Shown: positions 1-8,059 of the stretch, in pieces
Numbering within the stretch: the first letter of the stretch is position 1
Layout: every line of letters begins with the position of its first letter
Source of the DNA: Hyphomicrobiales bacterium
GTDB taxonomy: Bacteria > Pseudomonadota > Alphaproteobacteria > Rhizobiales > Rhizobiaceae
Length of the DNA: 64,000 nucleotides
Assembly (NCBI GenBank): GCA_900472625.1
Contig: UCIT01000017.1
Span: 62,001 to 126,000 of the forward strand
Direction of reading: 5' to 3'
The notes under the pieces: model-generated
The model's input: the letters and a program-made list of their open reading frames with translations, nothing else
Databases searched by the model: none
Told to the model about the DNA's origin: nothing
Made by a program: the position numbers and the translations under genes

Positions 1-16
1 TGCGGAAATTTCTCAT
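1..16 (-). CDS. Possible start of a downstream gene (partial, runs off left edge)
   Basis: On the minus strand an ATG at 16..14 follows a good ribosome binding site (GGGAGA, 5-6 bases upstream) and opens a frame beginning M-R-N-F-R before the window ends. It lies about 125 bases after the melA stop in the same direction, so it could be the next gene of that operon. Only five codons are visible, so nothing can be said about function. Confidence 0.3.
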
Positions 17-140
17 CGTCTCTCCCTTTTTCGTTTCGAGGCGCTGGCCAGCAACCCCGTTCTCCTCAACGATCCGGAAACGGCCGTGTGGCGATGAGTT
101 CCCCTCCCGGAGCCCCATCGCCACCCGTCCTCCGGGAAAC

Positions 141-1607
141 TCAGACAGCCTGCTTGAGCGCTGCCTTTTCAGCACGAAGTTCATCGATCGAGCGAACGTT
201 GCGACGGGCAGCACCTGCCCAATCGCGCGTCTTGACCGTCGATTTCGCCAGGCGCTCCTTGGCTTCAGGAACGGCATGCGCGTATTGCGGCAGCCAGCGC
301 GCCTGGGCGACGACCATTTCGTCCACCATCTGCCAGACTTCCTCCGGTGACGAGACCGCGCCGACGAGCGGATCGTGCAACACCGCAAGTTTCAGCAGAT
401 CGATGTCGCCGCTGACGGCTGCGTGGACCGACATGCGCTGGACATTGATCGATGCCATGCAGGTCGCCGCGCAGGCTTCTGGAATGGTGATGCCGGAAAC
501 CATGTTGATGCCGAAGCGATCGACGAAGCCGGGCGATTCGATAATCGCGTCAGCAGGCAGGTTGGTGATGACGCCGTTGTTCTTGAGGTTGAAGTGGCCG
601 CGATAGACACGACCGGTCTCCAGCGCCTCAAGGATATGGCTGGCATGCTCGTTGGAACGCTTGGAAGGATCGATTGGCTTTTCGGCCGAAGCGAGAAACT
701 GTGGGAATTCCGTCTCGAACCAGTTGCGGGTCTCGGTGGAGTGGCGCAGATAACCGCCGGTCTCGCCGTGGATCCAGTCCGACATGTCGATCCACTTGGT
801 GATCTCTTCGGGCCGCTTGCGGTACCATGGCAGGTATTCCGACAGATGGCCGTTGCTCTCGGTGGAGTACACTCCAAAGCGCTTCAAGACGTCGATGCGC
901 AGCTTTTCCTGCTGCGAGAACACCGGGTGCGCCTCGAATGCGGCGACCAGCTCGTCCTTGCCGATCTTGCGACCGTTGAGCTTCAGATCGACGAACCAGG
1001 TCTGGTGATTGATGCCCGAGCAGATATAGTCGAGGTCGGAAAGCGACTTGGCGCCGAGAACCTCTGCGATCTGTTCGGCGCCGTGCTGGACGCCGTGGCA
1101 GAGGCCGACGGTGTCGACCTTGCCGTACTCGATCGCCGCCCAGGTGTTCATCGCCATTGGGTTCGCGTAGTTCAGGAACTTCGCGCCCGGCTCGGCGACT
1201 TCGCGGATGTCCTTGCAGAAGTCGAGGATGACAGGAATGTTGCGCTGGCCGTAGAGAATGCCGCCGGCGCAGATCGTATCACCGACGCACTGGTCGATGC
1301 CGTATTTCAGCGGAATGCGGATGTCGTCGGCATAGGCTTCCAGGCCGCCGACGCGCACGCAGCTGATGATGTAGCGCGCGCCGGTCAGCGCCTCGCGACG
1401 GTTGGTGGTGGCGGTCACCTTGGTCGGCAGCTTGTTTGACGAGACGATGGTGTCGAGGATCTGCTTGATCATCTGCAGATTGTGCTCGCTCATGTCCGTG
1501 AGCGCGAACTCGATGTCCTGAAACTCCGGCACGCACAGGATGTCCGTGAACAGCTTTTTCGTGAAGCCGACGCTGCCGGCGCCGATGATAGCGATTTTGA
1601 AACTCAT
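141..1607 (-). CDS. melA: Alpha-galactosidase, glycoside hydrolase family 4 (MelA/AglA type)
   Basis: The 488-aa protein should hydrolyse alpha-galactosides such as melibiose or raffinose in the cytoplasm by the NAD+/Mn2+-dependent redox mechanism of GH4. The N-terminus carries the dinucleotide-binding motif IGAGSVGF (residues 8-15). NYANPM is at 146-151, CHGVQ at 170-174 and GINH at 198-201. Cys170 and His201 fit the conserved Mn2+ ligand pair of the family (inferred by motif). The start at 1607 gives the canonical MSFKIAIIGAG N-terminus; an upstream extension to 1688 would precede the family fold and is rejected. It is divergent from the AraC-type gene at 1809, the likely regulator (inference). 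Confidence 0.9.
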   Translation of the reverse strand: MSFKIAIIGAGSVGFTKKLFTDILCVPEFQDIEFALTDMSEHNLQMIKQILDTIVSSNKLPTKVTATTNRREALTGARYIISCVRVGGLEAYADDIRIPLKYGIDQCVGDTICAGGILYGQRNIPVILDFCKDIREVAEPGAKFLNYANPMAMNTWAAIEYGKVDTVGLCHGVQHGAEQIAEVLGAKSLSDLDYICSGINHQTWFVDLKLNGRKIGKDELVAAFEAHPVFSQQEKLRIDVLKRFGVYSTESNGHLSEYLPWYRKRPEEITKWIDMSDWIHGETGGYLRHSTETRNWFETEFPQFLASAEKPIDPSKRSNEHASHILEALETGRVYRGHFNLKNNGVITNLPADAIIESPGFVDRFGINMVSGITIPEACAATCMASINVQRMSVHAAVSGDIDLLKLAVLHDPLVGAVSSPEEVWQMVDEMVVAQARWLPQYAHAVPEAKERLAKSTVKTRDWAGAARRNVRSIDELRAEKAALKQAV

Positions 1608-1808
1608 GATCCTAACCTCGATGCGATCAAATTGCCGATATTGGATGACAGGAAGAAGAATAGGACACGGGCTTGCGCGTCGCGTCAAAAAAGCCCAGTA
1701 ATCCGGCTTATTCTCCTCCCCGCCGCTCCGTGAGCCCGGCGGTGTTCTCTCTCTTGGGGCGGATTATGCGTATATTCGGCGGGGCCGCCAGAGAAGGATT
1801 ATGCTTTC

Positions 1809-2699
1809 ATGGGTAATTCTGTGCTGCAGAAATTGATCGATCGAGGCCCGTGCATGCGCACGGTTTCGTTGCCGCGCGGCCGACAATCCCTGCATACCAT
1901 GCCAACCAGCACCGGCTACGAACTGCGCGAGGATTCTACCTACGACTGGGATGGCCGCAAACGTGGACAGACGCCTTTTACCGTGTTGCAGCATACGATC
2001 AGCGGCGCGGGGAATCTCAGATACGAGAATCGCTCGCTTCGGGTGAAGGAAGGCGAAACGCTGCTGGTGCTGGTGCCGCACAATCATCGCTACTGGATCG
2101 AGGACGGCGACCGCTGGGAATTCTTCTGGATATCGATGAATGGCGACGAGGCGCTGCGCATTCACCGCTCGATCCTTGCCGTGACTGGGCCGATTCTGAA
2201 GCTACAGCCGCAAACGGTCGAGCATCTGGCGGATTGCAGCCTGCGCCTGATATCAGGCGCCGAGACGCCAGGCCTGGCATCGGCGATCGCCTATGAAGCG
2301 GCGATGGCGCTTTACGACGACGTGTTCGGCTCTCATCCTGTGTTCAGCGAAGAATACCGGACGATGCAGCACGTGATTGACTACATCAGCGACAACCTGG
2401 AAAAGCCCCTCCCTGTGGAGGATCTTGCCCGTGTCGCCGGCCTCAGCCGAGCGCATTTTTCCCGAATGTTCGCCGCCAACGAAGGGCTTCCACCGGCCGA
2501 ATATGTTCTGCAGAGACGACTGAAACGTGCGGTCAAGCTGTTGACGAAAACAGCGAACATGCCGGTAAAGGAGGTGGCGATCCGCTCGGGATTCGAGGAT
2601 GCCAATTATTTCTCGAAGGTATTTCGGCGGGTTTACGGTACCAACCCTACCGAGTTTCGCACCACCGGTATGTATGCGAGCGTCGGCAGAACGCGCTGA
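1809..2699 (+). CDS. AraC family transcriptional regulator
   Basis: The 296-aa protein has an N-terminal cupin-like sensing half (about 20-150) and a C-terminal double helix-turn-helix (about 195-285). That half includes the typical LPVEDLARVAGLSRAHFSRMF and a second helix region ending in the family pattern GFEDANYFSKVFRRVYGTNP. It is transcribed away from melA across a 200-bp gap, so the simplest inference is sugar-dependent control of the alpha-galactoside gene(s). The start at 1809 has AAGGA about 11 bases upstream; an internal ATG at 1854 is an alternative. No operator was identified with confidence. Confidence 0.85.
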   Translation: MGNSVLQKLIDRGPCMRTVSLPRGRQSLHTMPTSTGYELREDSTYDWDGRKRGQTPFTVLQHTISGAGNLRYENRSLRVKEGETLLVLVPHNHRYWIEDGDRWEFFWISMNGDEALRIHRSILAVTGPILKLQPQTVEHLADCSLRLISGAETPGLASAIAYEAAMALYDDVFGSHPVFSEEYRTMQHVIDYISDNLEKPLPVEDLARVAGLSRAHFSRMFAANEGLPPAEYVLQRRLKRAVKLLTKTANMPVKEVAIRSGFEDANYFSKVFRRVYGTNPTEFRTTGMYASVGRTR

Positions 2700-2780
2700 C
2701 CGTCGGCGCGCTTGGTTGCTCCCAGGCCGCGTCGCGTCCATGATGATAGCGATTCCATATCGCGTAGTGCAGGATGGCTG

Positions 2781-3536
2781 ATGCGTATCTTTCTCGTTCG
2801 CCACGGCGAATCCCTCGGCAACCTCAATGGCCAGGCCTACCGCCAATTCGGCGATCACAACGTTCCCTTGAGCCAGTGGGGATACCGCCAGGCCTACGAA
2901 GCCGGTCGCGCCATCGGATTGCATCTCGAAAAAGCGCCGATTGGCGGAACGAAAAAGCTGCGCGTCTGGTACTCACCGTTTCTGAGAACGCGGCAAAGCA
3001 AGGATGCACTGCTCGACGCCTTGCCGGCCGAATTGATCGGCGATGTCAGCGAGGACTATCTCCTGCGCGAACAGGATTTCGGCCTTTTCACCGAGATATA
3101 CGACCACGCGGAGCAAAGGCAGAAGTTTCCCGATGAGTTCGAAAAATGGGCACGGCTGCGCAACAACAGCGGAAAATTCTACGCCCGACCGCCGGATGGC
3201 GAAAGCCGGGCTGACGTGGCGCAGCGGGTTCGCCTGTTCCTGCAAACGCTGATGCACGAGGCCGCGCGCGGCAGCGACAGTGTCGTCATCGTCAGCCATG
3301 GCGTGACCAATCGCGCCTTCGAGATGAACTTCATGCAGCAGCCGGTCGAGTGGTTCGAGCGCTCCGACAATCCAGGCAATTCCGACGTCACCCTGATCGA
3401 GGGCACACATGCTGAGGGGTACACGTCATCTCTTCTGCACCAGGCGGCCGACAGAAGGCCTGAAGACGCAAGTGAACTGCGCAATGCCTATGGCGCGACG
3501 ATGGCAACGACGCCAAGACAGGATGGTTTGCCGTAA
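2781..3536 (+). CDS. Histidine phosphatase (phosphoglycerate mutase-like) protein
   Basis: The protein is 251 aa. The start was chosen at 2781 because it gives MRIFLVRHGES, placing the catalytic RHG motif (Arg7-His8-Gly9, with Glu10) at the N-terminus as in the family. The second catalytic histidine lies in VIVSHGVTNR. This is a cofactor-independent cytoplasmic phosphatase fold; the substrate cannot be told from sequence. It follows the AraC gene by about 80 bases in the same direction, but its role there is unknown. It differs from short SixA-type proteins in length. Confidence 0.8.
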   Translation: MRIFLVRHGESLGNLNGQAYRQFGDHNVPLSQWGYRQAYEAGRAIGLHLEKAPIGGTKKLRVWYSPFLRTRQSKDALLDALPAELIGDVSEDYLLREQDFGLFTEIYDHAEQRQKFPDEFEKWARLRNNSGKFYARPPDGESRADVAQRVRLFLQTLMHEAARGSDSVVIVSHGVTNRAFEMNFMQQPVEWFERSDNPGNSDVTLIEGTHAEGYTSSLLHQAADRRPEDASELRNAYGATMATTPRQDGLP

Positions 3537-3629
3537 ATCGCGGCACAGGACCGGCATAGCGGCGGGACGAAATCTGGCATATGAGACAACCAAAGCAGTG
3601 ATCACTCCCACCTTCTGACAAAACCGGAC

Positions 3630-4073
3630 ATGTCCCAACCTGCCGACGCCACATTCGAAACGCGCCTGCACCCGCCAAAGCTCGACGTGCGTGCCTGCGG
3701 CTCCTGCACGTTGTGCTGTCGGCTGCCCGAAATCGATCATTTCGCTAAGCCCGCGAACACTTGGTGCCCGAACTGCACGGCTGGCCGCGGCTGTTCCATC
3801 TACGCAGACCGGCCGCAGCTCTGTCGCGACTTCCTATGCGCCTGGATGATCAACGAGTCGCTCGGGCCCGAATGGGAGCCGTCAGTGGCGAACATGATGG
3901 TCTACGGTCAGGGTCAGCAGATCACCGTGCTCGTCGATCCCGACTATCCCACTGCCTGGAAGACCGAGCCTTACGCAACGCAGCTCAACGATTGGGCCTT
4001 TGAGGCGAGACGCAAGGGCGGCTACATCATCGTTTTCGTTGGCGATGATGTCTTCAAGATCAATCCATCCTAG
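3630..4073 (+). CDS. Cysteine-cluster protein (YkgJ-like, putative Zn/Fe chelating)
   Basis: The small protein (147 aa) has nine cysteines packed between residues 23 and 70 (C23, C26, C29, C30, C46, C49, C55, C65, C70), in the pattern CGSCTLCC ... CPNC ... C ... C ... C. This resembles the YkgJ/CxxCxxCC family proposed to bind zinc or an Fe-S centre. There is no signal peptide, so it should be cytoplasmic. It ends at a GC-rich hairpin and converges on the FUSC gene. The function is unknown. Confidence 0.75.
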   Translation: MSQPADATFETRLHPPKLDVRACGSCTLCCRLPEIDHFAKPANTWCPNCTAGRGCSIYADRPQLCRDFLCAWMINESLGPEWEPSVANMMVYGQGQQITVLVDPDYPTAWKTEPYATQLNDWAFEARRKGGYIIVFVGDDVFKINPS

Positions 4074-4097
4074 CGGCGACCCGCCTCACGTCGCCGC
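4073..4097. terminator. GC-rich hairpin between convergent genes
   Basis: There is a perfect 8-bp stem (GCGGCGAC at 4073-4080, GTCGCCGC at 4090-4097) with a 9-nt loop. It begins at the stop of the cysteine-cluster gene and ends three bases before the FUSC stop. There is no U-tract on either strand, so it may act as a stability element rather than a classic intrinsic terminator. Confidence 0.45.
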
Positions 4098-4099
4098 CG

Positions 4100-6178
4100 T
4101 CATTCCGCTGCCTGCCTGAGTATGTCGGTCTCGGTCGGCGCGATCCCGGCTACTTCGGGAAAGAGATTATACCGAAGACCAACAAGCGCCATTCGTGCTG
4201 CCAGAGCCGCTGATGAGGTCTCGGGCCCTCTGAGCCTGTCCAACGCGCCATCGAGCACCGTCAAAAGCATCGGGGCGGGCGCCAGATCCGCTCGGCTGCG
4301 CCTCTGCCTGTAGTAACCGGCGATCGTAACCAGAACGGCATCCACGGCCTCGGGTCGGTCACCGCGCAGCCGATCCTTCTGCTGCTGGAGTGCGATGACA
4401 TGGCTGCCCACGCGCATGTCCTTCAGCAGATCCGCACCGAGAATCGGCGAACCCTGCGGTATCGCGGCAAGCCGTGGCACAAGCAGCGAAAGCCGATCCA
4501 GCATCTTGTGGAGCAGGGCCTGCAGATCCGGTTGACGTGACCTCTCCGCGGCAGCGGCAATGTCCACCCATCCTGCCTGCAACAGTCGCCGTGCACTCCA
4601 TTCGGCGCCGACCGAACGGACAACCGCGGCGATCCCGATCGCCATGATGGTGCCGAGGATCGTGGCGATGTTGGTGTTGAGAAAGGACGCGAGATCGAAG
4701 ACCGGCCGCGATTGCAGCGTCAGCATTGTCGGGATGTTGGCGGAGAGCGCCATGCCAAGCAGGAAGGTCGACGGCTTGGCGATCAGCAATCCGAGCGGCA
4801 GAAACAGAACACTCAGCGCCAGTGCCAGCGATACGTACCCATCCAGAACCGGCATGACCGCAAAAACGAAGACGAAACTGAGGGCCATGGCGACGATCGA
4901 GAATATCATGAATTTGCGGATGATCGGCGTCGGATTGTCCATCGTCGCGAAGAAGCAGATAAGAATTCCAGCGATCAGCGGCGCCCCGGCACCGCTGCTC
5001 CATCCGGTCGCGATCCAGAACACCGTGCCAAGGATGATCGCCAATGCGGCCGAGAACCCGGAAAACAGCGCCATGCCGTAGTCTTTATGGATCGGCCGCC
5101 GTGCGGTCGTGCCGAACCATGGATATCGCTGCCTACGCGGTTGCTCCACGCCGGTGGCGATCTCTTGCCGCAACGCGACACAGTCGCTCCATATCCGCAG
5201 CAGATCGCGAAGCTGCGCCGTCAGGTCCAACAGCAGCAGCGCCTGCCAGTCCTCGGAAGTTCGAGCTTGGATTTCGACCGCTGCCAGGCCGGCGAGAAGT
5301 CCGGCACGCCGCTCGTCAGAAAGCGGCTCGCCGCTGTTCAGCCATATCCCGACATCCTCGATCAGTTGCTCCGTCGCAGCTGGCGGCTGGTAGCCCGCCT
5401 TCGAGAGAGCTGCCTGGACATCCGCAAGCGCCGAAATAACAGGCAAAACGGTGATCATCAGGCCCTGCAAATCTCGGGAGCGATCGACCAGAGTGCTGTG
5501 GCCAGAGGTGTCGTAGGAAACATGCGTGGTGAACATGCGTATGTCGGCAGCCTCCGCCGCAAGCCGACGGGGTATCTTCACGAGAGCCGGGTCATCGCCG
5601 CGCCCTTCCAGCGCCGCAACGGTGATGGCCGACGCATCGCGCAGCCACGCGTCTATGCGCGCCGCCAGCACCGGGCCGGCATGGCGCGGAAAGACGATCC
5701 TGTTGATCAGCGCCGCACAGATGATCGCCAGCGATATTTCGATCATTCGCGAGGTGGCGTAGGTAAACACCGTTGCCGGCGCATCGACGACCGGAAAACT
5801 CGTCAGTGCGGCCGTGTAGCCTGCCAGCATGAAGCAATAGCTGCGCGGCGTTCGGTCGAGAAGGCTGAGTGCCAGGCATCCGCCGACCCATAAGGCCAAA
5901 GCAACCGTCAGCAATTCGGGCGCGTTGACCAGGTTCGGCACCAGGATGATGCTCATCGTTCCGCCGACAACCGTGCCGACCAAGCGGTAGACCGCCTTTG
6001 AGGTGCTGGCGCCCGAAAGGGGGTGGGCCACGATATAAACTGTCGTCACCGCCCAATAGGGATTGGGAAGGTCGAAACACAGGGCGATGAACAGCGACAG
6101 CATCGCCGCCGCGAAGGTCTTGAGCGAGAAGACCATGTCCCATGGATCGGGAAGCCATGTCGGCTGCTTACTTGTCAT
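4100..6178 (-). CDS. FUSC family inner-membrane exporter (AaeB-like)
   Basis: This large (692 aa) membrane protein has two blocks of hydrophobic segments (about 20-170 and 375-520) separated by soluble regions, the layout of aromatic-acid exporter/fusaric-acid resistance proteins. The N-terminus (PDPWDMVFSLKTFAAAMLSL) matches that family. The start at 6178 was chosen because ATGs further upstream (6199, 6229) run into the inverted repeat at 6205-6237. There is no AaeA-like adaptor next to it. It is divergent from a MarR regulator and is probably repressed by it (inference). The likely role is efflux of aromatic or other toxic acids. Confidence 0.8.
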   Translation of the reverse strand: MTSKQPTWLPDPWDMVFSLKTFAAAMLSLFIALCFDLPNPYWAVTTVYIVAHPLSGASTSKAVYRLVGTVVGGTMSIILVPNLVNAPELLTVALALWVGGCLALSLLDRTPRSYCFMLAGYTAALTSFPVVDAPATVFTYATSRMIEISLAIICAALINRIVFPRHAGPVLAARIDAWLRDASAITVAALEGRGDDPALVKIPRRLAAEAADIRMFTTHVSYDTSGHSTLVDRSRDLQGLMITVLPVISALADVQAALSKAGYQPPAATEQLIEDVGIWLNSGEPLSDERRAGLLAGLAAVEIQARTSEDWQALLLLDLTAQLRDLLRIWSDCVALRQEIATGVEQPRRQRYPWFGTTARRPIHKDYGMALFSGFSAALAIILGTVFWIATGWSSGAGAPLIAGILICFFATMDNPTPIIRKFMIFSIVAMALSFVFVFAVMPVLDGYVSLALALSVLFLPLGLLIAKPSTFLLGMALSANIPTMLTLQSRPVFDLASFLNTNIATILGTIMAIGIAAVVRSVGAEWSARRLLQAGWVDIAAAAERSRQPDLQALLHKMLDRLSLLVPRLAAIPQGSPILGADLLKDMRVGSHVIALQQQKDRLRGDRPEAVDAVLVTIAGYYRQRRSRADLAPAPMLLTVLDGALDRLRGPETSSAALAARMALVGLRYNLFPEVAGIAPTETDILRQAAE

Positions 6179-6204
6179 TTCAGGTGGCGGCCCACACATC
6201 ATAT

Positions 6205-6237
6205 TAGATCGTATACGTACTATACGCATACGATCTA
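6205..6237. promoter_or_regulatory. 33-bp inverted repeat, candidate MarR operator
   Basis: Perfect 10-bp arms, TAGATCGTAT (6205-6214) and ATACGATCTA (6228-6237), are separated by 13 bases that themselves contain TATAC repeats. It lies between the FUSC gene (start 6178) and the marR gene (start 6319), the usual place for a MarR-family operator. The function is inferred from position and symmetry. Confidence 0.65.
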
Positions 6238-6318
6238 TAAATCACAATATGCTTTACTCCTTTGTCTACCGCCGGTAGCAATTTCCCTCAGCGTCTGCCG
6301 AAAACAGAGAGACACGAC

Positions 6319-6783
6319 ATGGGTGGGCCATCGGATATTTCGGCGAAGCGCGTGGCGATCACGTCGAGCCTTTTGCAGGCCGGCAGCATCTGGCGGCGCA
6401 TGGCCGAGAAAGCGCTCGCCGATGACGGCATCTCCGCGTCCCGTGCCAATCTGCTACTGTGGGTAAGCCGTTCGGGCGGCGGTGCGAGGCAGGTACAACT
6501 GGCGGACAGTCTCGGCCTGGCGAGCCAGTCTCTAGTGAGATTGCTGGACGAGTTGAACAACAGCGGTCACATCGAGCGCCGCGACGACCCCGAGGACCGG
6601 CGCGCCAAGACAGTATGGCTGACACCGCGGGGACAGGCGCTTGCGGACCGCGTCGAACTGGTGATCAGCGCCTTGAGAGACAAGGTGCTCGGCGATATCG
6701 GCGATGCCGATATCGAAGCGGCTCACCGGCTGATGGATGCCATCGTAAAGGCAAGCACCGATGGTTCGCACGAGAGCCGATAA
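6319..6783 (+). CDS. MarR family transcriptional regulator
   Basis: The protein (154 aa) has a winged helix. The recognition region is ARQVQLADSLGLASQSLVRL and the wing contains ERRDDPEDRRAKTVWLT, the family hallmark DxRDxR-like segment. The start at 6319 (MGGPSD) follows GAGAGA; an in-frame upstream ATG at 6262 would add 19 residues with no family similarity. It is divergent from the FUSC exporter, with an inverted repeat between them, the common design for autorepressed efflux control. The ligand is unknown. Confidence 0.85.
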   Translation: MGGPSDISAKRVAITSSLLQAGSIWRRMAEKALADDGISASRANLLLWVSRSGGGARQVQLADSLGLASQSLVRLLDELNNSGHIERRDDPEDRRAKTVWLTPRGQALADRVELVISALRDKVLGDIGDADIEAAHRLMDAIVKASTDGSHESR

Positions 6784-6870
6784 GGCGGCGCAAGCTGGTA
6801 AACTACCACAATCGACCACCGATCAGGACCGGTGGCCGATTAAAACAAGCAGCCAGCGCCGGTTTGAAAC

Positions 6871-7893
6871 TTAGCGCCAGCCGAGCGCGGGTGCCAGGTG
6901 GGTCAGGATCGACTCGATCACATGCGCATTGTACTCCACCCCGAGCTGGTTCGGCACGGTCAACAAAAGCGTGTCAGCTTCCGCGATGGCTTCATCCCTC
7001 GCTAGCTGCTCGACCAGAACATCCGGCGCTGCGGCGTAGCTGCGGCCGAAGATGGCTCTCGTCTTGTCGTCGATGAAGCCGATCTTGTCGTCGCCCTCCC
7101 CGCCCCGGCCAAAATAGGCGCGATCACGATCATCTATCAGCGCGAAGATGCTGCGGCTGACCGATACGCGCGGCGTGCGCGTGTGGCCGGCAGCTTTCCA
7201 CGCCTCGCGGTAGGCACGGATCTGGTCTGCCTGCTGGACATGGAACGGAAGTCCGGTCTCGTCATCCTTGAGCGTCGAGCTCTGCAGGTTCATGCCAAGC
7301 TTGGCCGCCCAGACAGCCGTGGCGTTCGAGCCGGATCCCCACCAGATGCGCTCGCGCAGTCCTTCGGAATGCGGCTCCACCCGCAACTTTCCAGGAGGAT
7401 TGGGAAACATCGGCCGTGGGTTGGGCTCGGCAAAACCTTCGCCGCGCAGCACATCAAGCAGCACTTCGGCATGCCGGCGACCGATATCGGCATCAGATCC
7501 ACCCTCCGGCGGCTGATAGCCGAAGTAGCGCCAGCCGTCGATCACCTGCTCGGGGGAGCCACGGCTGATGCCGAGCTGCAAGCGTCCACCAGCGATCAGG
7601 TCAGCGGCGCCCGCATCCTCGGCCATGTAGAGCGGGTTCTCGTAACGCATGTCGATGACGCCGGTCCCGATCTCGATCCGGTTTGTCCTGGCGCCGACGG
7701 CGGCCAGCAGCGGAAAGGGAGATGCGAGCTGGCGGGCAAAATGGTGTGCACGGAAATAGGCGCCGTCCGCGCCCAGTTCTTCGGCGGCGACTGCGAGATC
7801 AATGGACTGAAGCAATGCATCACCGGCAGAGCGGGTCTGCGACTGCGGCGAAGGCGTCCAATGTCCGAAAGATAAGAAGCCGATTTTCTTCAT
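6871..7893 (-). CDS. LLM class flavin-dependent oxidoreductase (luciferase-like)
   Basis: The 340-aa protein is a bacterial luciferase-like TIM-barrel monooxygenase that would use reduced flavin supplied by a separate reductase. The N-terminal beta strand (MKKIGFLSFGHW), the RIEIGTGVIDMRYENPLYMAED segment and GGRLQLGISRGSPEQVI are characteristic of this class. It lies alone between convergent or tandem unrelated genes, so the substrate is not predictable. No flavin reductase is next to it. Confidence 0.8.
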   Translation of the reverse strand: MKKIGFLSFGHWTPSPQSQTRSAGDALLQSIDLAVAAEELGADGAYFRAHHFARQLASPFPLLAAVGARTNRIEIGTGVIDMRYENPLYMAEDAGAADLIAGGRLQLGISRGSPEQVIDGWRYFGYQPPEGGSDADIGRRHAEVLLDVLRGEGFAEPNPRPMFPNPPGKLRVEPHSEGLRERIWWGSGSNATAVWAAKLGMNLQSSTLKDDETGLPFHVQQADQIRAYREAWKAAGHTRTPRVSVSRSIFALIDDRDRAYFGRGGEGDDKIGFIDDKTRAIFGRSYAAAPDVLVEQLARDEAIAEADTLLLTVPNQLGVEYNAHVIESILTHLAPALGWR

Positions 7894-8059
7894 CGTGTTG
7901 CACCATAGGAGTGAGACTATAACAGAGGAGATTCATGGCACAGTTCCGCTGGCGGATACAGTCGCTCAACGCTCCGGCAGTGCATGCGTGCCTTGCGTTA
8001 TTATAGGGTCGTTCTTGAGGACTTTTCTGGCGGCTTTCTAGGTTGCGTCCGCAATCCCG

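Noticed and set aside
375..1439. Long plus-strand open frame (354 codons)
   Set aside because: It is antisense to the alpha-galactosidase gene, and its translation shows no family motif. High GC gives long shadow frames.
4712..5893. Plus-strand open frame of 393 codons
   Set aside because: Antisense to the FUSC gene, with Arg/Gln-rich low-quality translation and no ribosome site.
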